The notes: a model not told the origin generated them from the letters alone. 64,000 bases of DNA from Marinibaculum pumilum (GCF_042646425.1 NZ_JBHRTR010000034.1:407047-471046); one strand, 5' to 3'. Numbered from the stretch's first letter, positions 34,599 through 44,995 are shown. Numbers and translations: made by a program.

Positions 34599-37079
34599 TC
34601 AACCGCGCAGCGCGCCGCGCAGCACCGTCTCCAACGGGCCGTAGTCGATGAACGCCTCGGCCAGGGCGATCGTCGGGCCGGGACGACCCTCCAGCCGGTT
34701 CACCACCCAGTCGGGCCAGAGCGGCCGCAAGGCCTGCAGGCGCCTGGTACTGGCCGGGCTGACCGTGGCACCGTCGACGCTGACCACCCGATAGACCCAT
34801 CGGAACCAGAGTTCGCAGAGATCGCGGGCCAGAGGCCGGTCTCCGGCCTGCAGACAGAGATAGGCCAGGTCGAGGCCGGCCGCGCGCAGAAGGTCGGGGG
34901 CATCGCGCATGGCCGAGAGAATCTTGGAAACAAGCTCGGGCAGCGACAGGTAGCGGCACAGCCGGTCGGCTTGCCAGGTCCGCAGCAGCCGGGTGACCGG
35001 CAGGGTTACGTTGGGGTGGTTGTGGGACCATTTCAGCGATTGCCACAGGGCGCAGATCACCTCGTCGTGACGGCCCTCCTGCAGAAGCAGTTCGCCCTTC
35101 AGAAGATGGAGATAGGCGAGCAACTGCCGCCGCAGCCGTTGCGACAGGTCGATGGCGGCTTCCGTCTCGCCGTCCCTGCCGTAGGTGCCGAGATAATGCG
35201 AGGCGAGAAACTGGATGGCGATGAAATGGTCGCCCTCTACCGGACCGAGATCGAGCAGCGGTTGCGGCCGGCATGCCCTGAGGAAAGCGGTTTCCGCAGC
35301 GATATGCCGGTCGGCGCTTTCCAGGAACAGCCGCCTGAGGTCGGGCGAGGGGAGCGGCGGGACGGACGCGCCCAGCCGGCTGAGATAGAAGTCGAACACG
35401 AACGGGGAGCAATGGGGGAATTTACCGACCGCTTCCGCAGAGAGCTGCGACCGCAGATTCGCGACTCGCTGGCGGTTCCATCCCGAAACGGGCGCTTGCG
35501 GCGTCTCGTCGTCCGGCCCATCGCGAGAAATGCTGTCGCCGTCCTCCGGTCCGGGATGGTCATTCCTGTGATGTAACAGCCGCCGCGCCAGCTGGAGGGC
35601 AAGGTTGTAATCGGACGGCTGTTCAAGACACGCCAGGCTGGCCTCGAGGCCGGTCGTGGCCATCCGTTCCACGACGTCGGTGGGAACGGAATAGCTTGGA
35701 CACCAGGGCCCGCGCCGCGGCAGCGGCCGCGCCTCTTGCATCATGTCCGGTCGGCTGGTCTGCAGGAGACAGAGCCCGATCGTCGCGCGAAGAGCCTGAC
35801 GTCCGGGCCGCGCCGCCATGCCAGGACGCTGGCCATGGGCTGCCGCAAGGGCGGCATAGCTGCTGCGTCCCTGGAACAGGCCCGCCGCGTGCAGAAGGCC
35901 GCCTCTGCCGAAATCGGCCGTCGGCGCTGCCACGCCGCTCGCCATCGCCTCGCGACCACAGAACCCGTCCAACGTGGCAATCTCGACCCCGAGCGGTGTC
36001 AGGATCAGCCGCATGAACCTGCCGGCCGCCTGCAAGATGCCGGCACCCTGCCGCATATATTCGAAGGTTCGCGGCTGGGTGACGAAATCCTCGAAGTCGA
36101 AGGTCGATGCCGTGTAGCGGGACTGTGCGACAAGCTTTGCGTAGCTCTCGAACGGCATCCGCCCCTGATACAGCAGTACCACCTCCTCCAGGCTGCGGTT
36201 GACGACCGGCCAGAGGTCGCGGAGCTTCTTCGTCCGGGCAAAGTGCAGCAGGCTGCCGCCGTAGGAAAAGGTGATCGGCTTTCCGGCGGAGCCACCCGCT
36301 GCGGACATGTCCAGGAAGACGTAATCCGCGAACGGCATGTAGAGGACCCTGCTGTCGAACATCCGCCGGGCGATGTCACGTTGCTCGTGCGACAGCGACA
36401 ACAACAGGTCATGCCTCTGATAGTGGCTGCTATGGCGCAGGATATGGTCGTGCATGTCGGCCAGGAGGGCGATTTTCGGCGCCGGCAGGCTGTCGAAACT
36501 GGCCGGCAGGTAGCAGTCCTCCATGATGTTCAGGACCAGATCCGGGTCGCGGCCCGGCGGGACAGCCCGGACCTGATCGGCCAGCTCTTGCGAGATGTCC
36601 AGGCGCAGATCGTCCGCCTGCTGAAAGCCGGCCGTCAGCAGGCGCAGCCCCGGGCCGGTATCCTTCCGCAGGGCGTGCATGGCCGACTCGCCTGGCGCCG
36701 CGCCGCCGCCGGGCGAGCCGGAGAACGACAGCACCGTCACCTCGCGCGACAGGAGGGCGCGCAGCCGTTCCGTCCGCGCCGCCTGCGCATCGTCCGGTGC
36801 GATACGATCCAGCGTGGCCAGGGCTTCGTCCGTCCGCTCCTGTGACCAGTGGTAGATGCCGAGTGCCAGAAGAACTTCGGCATCGGGATCCGGCAGGTGC
36901 TGCAGCACCGGCCCCAGCTCGTCGGTGAAGCCGCTGAGGAAGCCGGCCAGGGCGATATCCCGGCTGCTCGCCTCCGGGCTCAGCGCCAGGCTGTAGAAAT
37001 CCCCAGCTTCGAGAAGAACTGCCGGCTCCGGTGCATTGGAGCAAAGCGGGATGTCCGGCATCGCTGTCCGTCCCTTCAC
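34599..37079 (-). CDS. Large unknown protein, possibly a CgeB-like glycosyltransferase with helical-repeat flanks
   Basis: An 826-residue soluble protein not recognised with certainty. The first 110 or so residues look like TPR-type helices (AEVLLALGIYHWSQERTDEALATLDRI). The middle (about 175-360) reads like a GT-B enzyme of the CgeB/DUF3880 type: DPDLVLNIMED, a LLADMHDHI segment, LPFAD-like YMPFADYVFLDM, ITFSYGGSLLHFARTKKL, and QSRYTASTFDFEDFVTQPRTFEYMRQGAGILQ, which matches the Asn/Arg-x-FE-x-x-x-x-G end of such transferases. The last 350 residues are again helix-repeat-like (LHLLKGELLLQEGRHDEVICALWQSLKW). An ATG at 37061 is an alternative start. Base composition is less GC-extreme than its neighbours. 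A polysaccharide or protein glycosylation role is inference. Confidence 0.7.
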   Translation of the reverse strand: MKGRTAMPDIPLCSNAPEPAVLLEAGDFYSLALSPEASSRDIALAGFLSGFTDELGPVLQHLPDPDAEVLLALGIYHWSQERTDEALATLDRIAPDDAQAARTERLRALLSREVTVLSFSGSPGGGAAPGESAMHALRKDTGPGLRLLTAGFQQADDLRLDISQELADQVRAVPPGRDPDLVLNIMEDCYLPASFDSLPAPKIALLADMHDHILRHSSHYQRHDLLLSLSHEQRDIARRMFDSRVLYMPFADYVFLDMSAAGGSAGKPITFSYGGSLLHFARTKKLRDLWPVVNRSLEEVVLLYQGRMPFESYAKLVAQSRYTASTFDFEDFVTQPRTFEYMRQGAGILQAAGRFMRLILTPLGVEIATLDGFCGREAMASGVAAPTADFGRGGLLHAAGLFQGRSSYAALAAAHGQRPGMAARPGRQALRATIGLCLLQTSRPDMMQEARPLPRRGPWCPSYSVPTDVVERMATTGLEASLACLEQPSDYNLALQLARRLLHHRNDHPGPEDGDSISRDGPDDETPQAPVSGWNRQRVANLRSQLSAEAVGKFPHCSPFVFDFYLSRLGASVPPLPSPDLRRLFLESADRHIAAETAFLRACRPQPLLDLGPVEGDHFIAIQFLASHYLGTYGRDGETEAAIDLSQRLRRQLLAYLHLLKGELLLQEGRHDEVICALWQSLKWSHNHPNVTLPVTRLLRTWQADRLCRYLSLPELVSKILSAMRDAPDLLRAAGLDLAYLCLQAGDRPLARDLCELWFRWVYRVVSVDGATVSPASTRRLQALRPLWPDWVVNRLEGRPGPTIALAEAFIDYGPLETVLRGALRG

Positions 37080-37275
37080 GAATCACGCACGCGCAGGTCA
37101 TTCTGCCGGGAGATGGCGGCCGGTGCCATGCTCCCGCTGCGCGCCACATTCCCGCCACAATCCGGCGCGACCGCGAAACAGATCCGGCCACGATCCACCC
37201 ATCTTGCAGGCCAGCTTTGGCTCCTGAGACGGGGCCGCGCAGCCGCGGCCATCTGCCAAGCAGGAGATGCGCGCG

Positions 37276-38298
<1,023 letters not shown>

Positions 38299-38320
38299 TC
38301 GCTGCCGGCGGAGGACGGAA

Positions 38321-39331
38321 ATGGCTGTCGCAGAGGCACGGGCCGCACGCCCGGCGGGTCCGCATCTGGCCTGGTGGGGGGAGGATACGGGCCTCGCCGC
38401 CTCCCTGAAGGAGCTGGTGGCGCTGGAAGGCTGGACCGCCGGCCTGACCCTGCCGCCGGTCCGCCAGGTCCTGAGCCGCCAGGCCGGCGCCTACCGCTCG
38501 CCGTTCCGCGGCCGCGGCATGGAGTTCGCCGAGGTACGCGCCTATGTGCCCGGCGACGATGTCCGCAGCATCGACTGGAAGGTGACGGCGCGGCGCGGCC
38601 GCACCCATACCAAGCTGTTCCACGAGGAACGCGACCGGCCGGTCCTGTTGTTTGCGGACCTGCGGCCGCAGATGCAGTTCGGCAGCCGGCTCGCCTTCAA
38701 GTCGGTCGTCGCGGCGCGGGCGGCGGCGCTTGCCGGCTGGGTGGCGCTGAAGCAGGGCGACCGGATCGGCGGCCTGGTCGTTGCCGGCGGCGCCCATCGC
38801 GAACTGCCGCCGCAACGGGATCGCCGCCAGCTGATGCGCCTGCTGCACGCCCTGTCGGATGCGACGGCGCCGGCAGGTGCCGACAGTCAGGACGGCGAGC
38901 CCTTGCACCGGTCGCTGCGGCGCCTGCGGCGGGTCACCCGTCCCGGCAGCCTGGTCCTGCTGTTCAGCGACTTCCACGACCTGGACGCGGCGGCCGCTGA
39001 CGAACTGATGCGCCTGGGCCGCCATGCCGAGGGCATGGCCTTCCTGGTGCACGACCCGCTGGAAGCAGCCGCGCCGCGGCCGGGTCGCTATCGGGTGACC
39101 GAGGGCGGCGGCGGTGGCGCGCTGGCCGTGCTGCGGGCAGACGATGCCCGCTGGCGGCGCGCCTATGAAGGATTGTTCGCCGCCCGCCGGCAGGCGCTGG
39201 CGGAGGCCTGTCGCAAGGGGGGACTCGCGTTCCGCGAACTGTCCACCGTGGACGATCCGGCGCAGGCGCTCGCCGGCCGGCCCTACCGGGCAATCGCCGG
39301 AGAGACATTACCGGGGGGGGCACCGTCATGA
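38321..39331 (+). CDS. DUF58-domain protein (Bat operon)
   Basis: A 336-residue cytosolic protein of the DUF58 family, the usual partner of MoxR. The signature RSPFRGRGMEFAEVRAYVPGDDVRSIDWKVTARRGRTHTKLFHEERDRPV is complete, followed by a vWA-like half (LVLLFSDFHDLD). It is expected to interact with the MoxR ATPase. The ATG has a GGAGGACGG ribosome site, and the stop overlaps the next start (ATGA). Confidence 0.92.
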   Translation: MAVAEARAARPAGPHLAWWGEDTGLAASLKELVALEGWTAGLTLPPVRQVLSRQAGAYRSPFRGRGMEFAEVRAYVPGDDVRSIDWKVTARRGRTHTKLFHEERDRPVLLFADLRPQMQFGSRLAFKSVVAARAAALAGWVALKQGDRIGGLVVAGGAHRELPPQRDRRQLMRLLHALSDATAPAGADSQDGEPLHRSLRRLRRVTRPGSLVLLFSDFHDLDAAAADELMRLGRHAEGMAFLVHDPLEAAAPRPGRYRVTEGGGGGALAVLRADDARWRRAYEGLFAARRQALAEACRKGGLAFRELSTVDDPAQALAGRPYRAIAGETLPGGAPS

Positions 39332-39852
39332 CTGCCGCTGAAACCCTGCAGGACCCGGCCGTGCAGGAGACCCTGGCGAAGCTTCGCGATATCCACCTGC
39401 CAGAGGCGGTCTCCGCCTGGCCGCCGGCGCCGGGCTGGTGGCTGCTGGGGGGAGTCCTGCTGCTGGGCAGCGGTGCCGGCATTTACCTGCTGCACCGGCA
39501 TCGCCGCAGCCGCCGGACGGTCGCGCTGCGCCTGCTGGACCGCCTGGCGGCGGAGCATGAGGCCGGGCGGCTGCCGCCACAGGGCCTTGCTGCCGCGGTG
39601 GCCGAACTGCTGCGGCGGACGGCGATGGCCCGCTTCGGCCGGCGCGTCGTGGCGCGCCTGCACGGCCAGGCCTGGATCGATTTCCTGAACCGGGGCGGCA
39701 GGGCTGCCGGCCTGGACGGCGTTTCGGCGCCGGCCGTCTTCACCGGGCCGGTCGCCCTGGCGGTCGCCCAGGGACCTTATGCGCGGGAGGTCTTCGTCCC
39801 GCCGCAGGACCTGCTGGACGCGGCGCGGCGCTGGCTGCGCCGCAACGCATGA
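39328..39852 (+). CDS. DUF4381-domain membrane protein (Bat operon)
   Basis: A 174-residue protein with one membrane helix (about 32-53, PGWWLLGGVLLLGSGAGIYLL) and a cytoplasmic helical part (LRRTAMARFGRRVVARLHGQAWIDFLNR). The order in the operon between DUF58 and BatA is the standard position for DUF4381. Its role is in the same membrane-associated vWA complex; the biochemical function is unknown. Confidence 0.88.
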   Translation: MTAAETLQDPAVQETLAKLRDIHLPEAVSAWPPAPGWWLLGGVLLLGSGAGIYLLHRHRRSRRTVALRLLDRLAAEHEAGRLPPQGLAAAVAELLRRTAMARFGRRVVARLHGQAWIDFLNRGGRAAGLDGVSAPAVFTGPVALAVAQGPYAREVFVPPQDLLDAARRWLRRNA

Positions 39853-39865
39853 GCGGGAGGAAAAG

Positions 39866-40945
39866 ATGGATTTCGGCTTGCCGAACGGCATCGACTGGTC
39901 CGGTATTGTCCTGCTCTGGCCCTGGATGCTGCTGTTGCTGCCGCTGCCCCTGCTGGTGCGGCTGCTGTGGCGGCGCGCGCCGGAGGCGCGGGCCGGCGCC
40001 CTGCCGGTGCCGTTCTTCGCCGCCGTCCGCGGCCTGCCGGGTGCTGCCAGCGGCAGCAGCCGGGGGCGGGTCCGCCGCACGGCGCTGCTGGGCCTCATGG
40101 GCCTGGCCTGGATCGCCCTGGTGGTCGCGGCGGCACGGCCGCAATGGATCGGCGAACCGGTGGCCCTGCCGACTGAGGGGCGGGACCTGATGATGGCGGT
40201 CGACGTCTCCGGCAGCATGGAGATCGCCGACATGCAGTTCCGCAGCGACGGTGCCGCCCTGGACCGCCTGACGGCCGTGAAGCTGGTCGGCGGCGACTTC
40301 CTGGAACGGCGTGCCGGCGACCGGCTGGGCCTGATCCTGTTCGGCAGCCGTGCCTATCTGCAGACCCCGCTGACCGCCGACCGCCACTCTGTCCACGAGA
40401 TGCTGCGGGACTCCGCGATCGGTCTGGCCGGCACCGACACGGCGCTGGGCGACGCGATCGGGCTGGCGGTGAAGCATCTGAAGGACCGGCCGGCGGATGC
40501 GCGGGTCCTGGTGCTGCTGACCGACGGGGTGAACACCGCCGGCGCCCTGCAGCCGGAACAGGCTGCAAGGCTGGCCCGCGACTACGGCATCCGGATCCAC
40601 ACGATCGGCATCGGCTCCGACCGGGCGGTGGTGCAGACGCCGCTGGGGCCGCGGCGGCTGTCGCCCGACAGCCAGCTCGACGAGGCGATGCTGCGGCGGA
40701 TCGCCGACACGACCGGCGGCACCTATTTCCGGGCCCGCGATGCCGGCGGGCTGGCGGAGATCTATGCCCGCATCGATGCGCTGGAACCGACCGAGGGCGA
40801 ACCCGCCACCCTTCGCCCGACCCGCGCGCTGCATGCCTGGCCGCTGGCCCTGGCGATGCTGCTGTCCGGTGCCGTGGCGGCGGTGCATCTGGGCCGCGTG
40901 GGCATGGTTCCGCAGATCGGTTCAAACGATAAAACAATAGCTTGA
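39866..40945 (+). CDS. batA: BatA-type von Willebrand factor A membrane protein
   Basis: A 359-residue protein with two N-terminal membrane helices (about 14-34 and 72-90), a vWA domain (about 104-300) and a C-terminal helix (about 330-347). The metal-ion-dependent adhesion site is intact: Asp113-x-Ser115-x-Ser117 (AVDVSGSM), with the threonine in GTDTALGDAIGL and Asp in LLTDGVNT. The ATG at 39866 has a GGGAGGAAAAG ribosome site. Its stop TGA lies within the TTGAGG just before the next gene's ribosome site. Confidence 0.92.
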   Translation: MDFGLPNGIDWSGIVLLWPWMLLLLPLPLLVRLLWRRAPEARAGALPVPFFAAVRGLPGAASGSSRGRVRRTALLGLMGLAWIALVVAAARPQWIGEPVALPTEGRDLMMAVDVSGSMEIADMQFRSDGAALDRLTAVKLVGGDFLERRAGDRLGLILFGSRAYLQTPLTADRHSVHEMLRDSAIGLAGTDTALGDAIGLAVKHLKDRPADARVLVLLTDGVNTAGALQPEQAARLARDYGIRIHTIGIGSDRAVVQTPLGPRRLSPDSQLDEAMLRRIADTTGGTYFRARDAGGLAEIYARIDALEPTEGEPATLRPTRALHAWPLALAMLLSGAVAAVHLGRVGMVPQIGSNDKTIA

Positions 40946-40959
40946 GGGAATTTTCTGCG

Positions 40960-43050
40960 ATGTCGCTTGAGGAATTCCATCTGCTGCGCCCCTGGTGGCT
41001 GCTGTCCCTGCTGCCGCTGGCCTGGCTGCTGTGGCGCCTCACCGTCGCCGGCGGCGCCGACCAGGCCTGGCAGCGGGTGATGGACAGCCGCTTCCTGCAG
41101 CGGCTGATGCCGGAAGGGGCCGGCCGGACGGCGCGCTGGCCGCTGGTCCTGATCGCCTCCGGCTGGCTGGCCGGCAGCCTGGCGCTGGCCGGGCCGGCCT
41201 GGGAACGGCTGCCGCAACCTGTGTTCCAGGAGCAGACGCCGGTGGTCCTGACCCTGGCGATGACCCCCTCGATGCAGGCGGCGGACCTGGCGCCCAGCCG
41301 CCTGGCCCGTGCCCGCTTCGAACTGCGCGACATGCTGGCGGCGCGCGACGAGGGCCGGACCGGCCTGGTGATCTATGCCGACGAACCCTTCACCGTCGCC
41401 CCGCTGACCGACGATCCGAATGTGATCGATGCGCAGGTGCCGGTGCTGAAGCCGGACCTGATGCCGGGACGCGGCGACCGGCCCGACCGGGCGATCGCCC
41501 AGGCGGCGGGCCTGCTGCGGCAGGCCGGCGCGCCGTCGGGCGGCATCGTCCTCCTCACCGATAGCGCCGGCACGGCACCGGAGGCCGCGGAACAGGCGGC
41601 GGCACAGGCCCGCGCCGCCGGCTATCCCGTCTCCGTGCTGGCGGTGCTGCCGGACGGGGGCGCGGTGCCGCCCGCACTGGACCGCCTGGCGGCTTCCGGC
41701 GGCGGACAGGTGGTGCGGCTGACGCCGGACGATCGCGACATCGCAGGCCTGATGGCGCCCTTCGCTGCGGCGGCACCGGGACAGGCCCAGGCGGAGGCGG
41801 TCGAGGCAAAGGCCGATGCCTGGATGGACGAGGGCTTCTGGCTGATCCTGCTGCCGCTGGCCCTGGCACCGCTGGCCTTCCGGCGCGGAGTGATCGCGAT
41901 GCTGCCGCCTGCAGCCGTCGCCGCCGGCCTGATGCTGACCCCGCCGGGCCCGGCGCAGGCCGCGGCCGACGATGCGACCGCAGCCGGCCACGGTTTCGGC
42001 TGGGCGGATCTCTGGGCCCGTCCGGACCAGCAGGGCGCGGCCGCGCTCGCCGCAGGCGATGCCGCGACCGCGGCGGAGCTGTTCGCGGATCCGGCCTGGC
42101 AGGCCGCCGCGCAATACCGGGCGGGCGACTTCGGCCGCGCGGCCACTTCCCTGGCGGACCAGCAGGGAGCGGAGGCAGCCTACAACCGCGGCAATGCACT
42201 GGCCCGCACAGGCCGGCTCGAGGAAGCCATCGACGCCTACGACCAGGCCCTGGCCGAGATGCCGGCGCATGAGGATGCCCGCTTCAATCGCGATCTGCTG
42301 CAGGAGCTGCTGGATCGGCAGCAACAGCAGCAACAGCAGGACCAGCAGCAATCGGCCCAGGACCAGTCCGGGGAAGGGCAGGAGGACCAGCAGCAGTCGG
42401 CCCAGAACGAGTCCGGGGAAGGGCAGGAGGACCGGCAGCAGTCGGCCCAGAACGAGTCCGGGGAAGGGCAGGAGGACCAGCAGCAGTCGGCCCAGAACGA
42501 GTCCGGGGAAGGGCAGGAGGACCGGCAGCAGTCGGCCCAGAACGAGTCCGGGGAAGGGCAGGAGGACCGGCAGCAATCGGCCCAGGACCAGTCCGGGGAG
42601 GGGCAGCAGGCGCAGCAGCAATCGGCTCAGGACCAGTCTGGGCAGGAACAGCAGGCGCAACAGCAATCGGCCCGGGACCAGTCCGGGCAGGGGCAGCAGG
42701 AGCAGTCAGGTCAGGAGGGCCCGGAAGACCGGCAGAACGGGACCCCGGTTTCCGCCGAGACGGAGGCGATGGAAGGAGAGGCGCTCGGCGACCGCATCGA
42801 TCGCGCCATGCAGGCGCTCCTGCAGCCGGGCGCCGATGAGCCCCAGGTCGATGAGCCCCGGGCTGACGCCCAGGAGGTCGCCGCCGACCTGCCCGGCCGG
42901 CGCACCGAAGAAGACCAGGCGGCCGAGCAATGGCTGGCACGGGTGCGGGACGATCCCGGCGCCCTGCTGCGGGAGAAACTGCGCCGCAAGTACTTGGAAG
43001 ACCGCTATGGGGAAAATCGCCAGGGAGGCTTCGGCAATGGCATCCGCTGA
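40960..43050 (+). CDS. BatB/BatC-type fusion: vWA domain plus TPR and Gln-rich repeat tail
   Basis: A 696-residue protein. Two N-terminal helices, then a vWA-like domain (about 93-265) whose metal site is degenerate: Ala100-x-Thr102-x-Ser104 (LAMTPSM) instead of Asp-x-Ser-x-Ser. Two more helices (about 290-330) lead to a TPR region (about 350-450, AYNRGNALARTGRLEEAIDAYDQALAEMP) and then a Gln/Ser/Glu-rich tail made of eight 15-residue repeats (DQQQSAQNESGEGQE type). Thus BatB and BatC functions are joined in one chain, probably with a loss of metal binding in the BatB part. The ATG at 40960 has GAGGGAA upstream. Disordered, low-complexity tail is likely periplasmic. Confidence 0.88.
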   Translation: MSLEEFHLLRPWWLLSLLPLAWLLWRLTVAGGADQAWQRVMDSRFLQRLMPEGAGRTARWPLVLIASGWLAGSLALAGPAWERLPQPVFQEQTPVVLTLAMTPSMQAADLAPSRLARARFELRDMLAARDEGRTGLVIYADEPFTVAPLTDDPNVIDAQVPVLKPDLMPGRGDRPDRAIAQAAGLLRQAGAPSGGIVLLTDSAGTAPEAAEQAAAQARAAGYPVSVLAVLPDGGAVPPALDRLAASGGGQVVRLTPDDRDIAGLMAPFAAAAPGQAQAEAVEAKADAWMDEGFWLILLPLALAPLAFRRGVIAMLPPAAVAAGLMLTPPGPAQAAADDATAAGHGFGWADLWARPDQQGAAALAAGDAATAAELFADPAWQAAAQYRAGDFGRAATSLADQQGAEAAYNRGNALARTGRLEEAIDAYDQALAEMPAHEDARFNRDLLQELLDRQQQQQQQDQQQSAQDQSGEGQEDQQQSAQNESGEGQEDRQQSAQNESGEGQEDQQQSAQNESGEGQEDRQQSAQNESGEGQEDRQQSAQDQSGEGQQAQQQSAQDQSGQEQQAQQQSARDQSGQGQQEQSGQEGPEDRQNGTPVSAETEAMEGEALGDRIDRAMQALLQPGADEPQVDEPRADAQEVAADLPGRRTEEDQAAEQWLARVRDDPGALLREKLRRKYLEDRYGENRQGGFGNGIR
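42340..42699 (+). repeat. Eight tandem 45-bp coding repeats
   Basis: Units at 42340, 42385, 42430, 42475, 42520, 42565, 42610 and 42655, each 45 bases. Units 2-5 are nearly identical (differing by CAG/CGG at codon 2); units 6-8 diverge. They encode the Gln-rich tail of the BatB/C protein. The exact unit length in codons keeps the frame on copy-number change, so length variation between strains is expected. Confidence 0.93.
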
Positions 43051-44995
43051 TCGCAATCACGGGCCGCGCTCCATCCTCTTCGCCGCCGTTCTCGTCCCCG
43101 CGCTTGGCCTGGGACTTCTCGCGCAGCCGGCTCTCGCCGACAGCCTGCAATCCGCCCTGTCCCGCGACCAGGTGCGGGTGGGGGAGACGGTCGAGCTGCT
43201 GCTGCGCTATCGGCCCGACGACGCCTCGGCCGGCGCGCCGGCACCCGACCTGGCGCCACTGGAGCGGGATTTCCGGATCCTCGACACGCGGCAGTCGCAA
43301 CGCACCATGATCGTGAACGGCCGCCGCGATGCCAGCCTGGACTGGGTGGTGACCCTGACGCCGAGGCATGCCGGCGCGGCGACTGTGCCGGCACTGCAGG
43401 TCGGCGATGCGAGCAGCGAGGCCCTGCCGCTGCAGGTCGCCGCCGCCCCGACGCCGCAGGAACGTGCGGCGGCCGCCGATCTGCCCGACCTGTTCCTGGA
43501 AGCGGAGGTCGATCGCAGCGATCCCTACGTCCAGGGCCAGACGGTGCTGACCGCCCGCATCCACGATGCCGCCGGCATGACCGCCGCGGCCCTGACCGAT
43601 CCGCAGATTCCCGGCGCGGTGGTGGAACGGCTCGGCGAGGACAGGGTCTATCGGGAGCGGCGCGGCGATCGCGACTACCGGGTCATCGAGCGGCGCTTCG
43701 CCATCTTCCCGCAAGCCTCCGGCCGTCTGGAGATCCCGCCATTGCGACTGGAGGCGCAGGTGCCTGCGGCGGACGTCGGCGGCTTCGACCGCGCCGGCTT
43801 CGGCGCGCGCTTTCCCTTCGCCCGCGGCGGTGGCGCGGATCCCTTTGCCGACATGTTCGCGCGCATGCGCCAGATGGGCTTCGGCAGCGACCCCTTCGGC
43901 AGCATGTTCGGACAGCGGCGTCAGGTCCTGTCGCAGCCGCTGGTCTTGGAGGTGCGCGAGCGCCCCGCGTCAGCCACCGCCGACTGGTTCCTGCCCGCCG
44001 AGGATGTGCGCCTGGTCGAGGACTGGAGCGCCGACAGCTTCACCGCCGGTACGCCGGTCACCCGGACGGTCACCCTGATGGCGAAGGGGCTGACCGGGGC
44101 GCAGCTGCCGGACCTGGTGCTGCCCGACGCGCCCGGGGTGAAGCAGTATGTCGAGGACGATGGCCGCCAGACGGTGACCCGCGGCGACGGCACGCTGACC
44201 GCCCGCCAGACCACGGTGGCCGTGGTGCCCAGCCGTGCCGGGACGGTGGCGCTGCCGGAGATCCGGGTCGCCTGGTGGGATGTCGCGGCGGAACAGCAGC
44301 GCGAGGCCGTGCTGCCTGCGCGGACCCTGCAGGTCGCCGCAATGCCCGGCAGCGGTTCCACCGCGCCGGCAGCCGTCGCCGCCGGCCCTGTCGACGCGGC
44401 ACGGGCAACGGACGCTCCGGAGACGGCCTCCCCGGGAGGGGCCGGGCAGGGGCGCTTTTCCACCTCCGCCTGGCTCCCCGATCGCGGGACAGGCCTTGCC
44501 GCCGGTGCCGGGCTGCTCCTTCTCGGCGCCGGCGGTTTCCTTGCACTGCGCCGTCGTCGGAATGCCGCTCTGGCGGCTCGGAAAGGCGCGCCGGTTTCAG
44601 GGATCCGGGCAGCGGCGGGACGGGAAGACCTGGCACGGGCGGAGACCTCCCTGGCGCAGGCCTGCGCGGCCGGCACTGCCGCGGCGGCCCTGGATGCGCT
44701 GGCACAATGGGGCCGTGCCCGCTGGCCGGAGAACCCGCCACGCGGTGCCGCCGCTGTGGCCGCGCGGCTGCAGGCGAAGGCCCTGGAACAGGCGGTGCGC
44801 GCGGTGACCCGGCGGCTCTATGGCGATGCCCGATCCGAACCGGGCTGGCAGCCGCCGGCGGCGGAACTCGTGGCGCTGCACGATGCCTTCCGCGCGGCTC
44901 GCAGCCGGGTCGGGGTGCGGAACTGGGGCCGGGACGAAGGCAGGTCCGCCGGGCCGCTGCCCGATCTGTACCCATCGCCCGGCGGCTCGGCCTGA
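43037..44995 (+). CDS. batD: BatD-type protein
   Basis: A 652-residue exported protein. A signal peptide (about 1-35, ending QPALADS) is followed by the BatD extracytoplasmic beta domains (VRVGETVELLLRYRPDD; the QSQRTMIVNGRRDASLDWVVTLTPRHAGAATVPALQVG pattern is diagnostic) and a C-terminal membrane helix (about 483-505, GTGLAAGAGLLLLGAGGFLAL) with a cytoplasmic helical tail. The ATG at 43037 overlaps the end of the previous gene by 14 bases and has AGGGAGG upstream. It completes the moxR-bat operon, whose products are thought to act in envelope integrity or stress. Confidence 0.92.
   Translation: MASADRNHGPRSILFAAVLVPALGLGLLAQPALADSLQSALSRDQVRVGETVELLLRYRPDDASAGAPAPDLAPLERDFRILDTRQSQRTMIVNGRRDASLDWVVTLTPRHAGAATVPALQVGDASSEALPLQVAAAPTPQERAAAADLPDLFLEAEVDRSDPYVQGQTVLTARIHDAAGMTAAALTDPQIPGAVVERLGEDRVYRERRGDRDYRVIERRFAIFPQASGRLEIPPLRLEAQVPAADVGGFDRAGFGARFPFARGGGADPFADMFARMRQMGFGSDPFGSMFGQRRQVLSQPLVLEVRERPASATADWFLPAEDVRLVEDWSADSFTAGTPVTRTVTLMAKGLTGAQLPDLVLPDAPGVKQYVEDDGRQTVTRGDGTLTARQTTVAVVPSRAGTVALPEIRVAWWDVAAEQQREAVLPARTLQVAAMPGSGSTAPAAVAAGPVDAARATDAPETASPGGAGQGRFSTSAWLPDRGTGLAAGAGLLLLGAGGFLALRRRRNAALAARKGAPVSGIRAAAGREDLARAETSLAQACAAGTAAAALDALAQWGRARWPENPPRGAAAVAARLQAKALEQAVRAVTRRLYGDARSEPGWQPPAAELVALHDAFRAARSRVGVRNWGRDEGRSAGPLPDLYPSPGGSA

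Noticed and set aside
40762..42666. A 634-residue leucine/proline-rich open frame on the minus strand across the bat genes
   Set aside because: It is the antisense reading of the 45-bp repeats and of two well-supported bat genes; it has no ribosome site or family motif and reflects GC bias.
42340..42699. The 45-bp repeats as a CRISPR array
   Set aside because: Units are contiguous with no spacers, are in frame and encode a protein tail.
41972..43036. A 355-codon extension before batD in its own frame
   Set aside because: This is the alternative-frame reading of the Gln-rich repeats; batD has a signal peptide starting at 43037 and a good ribosome site there.
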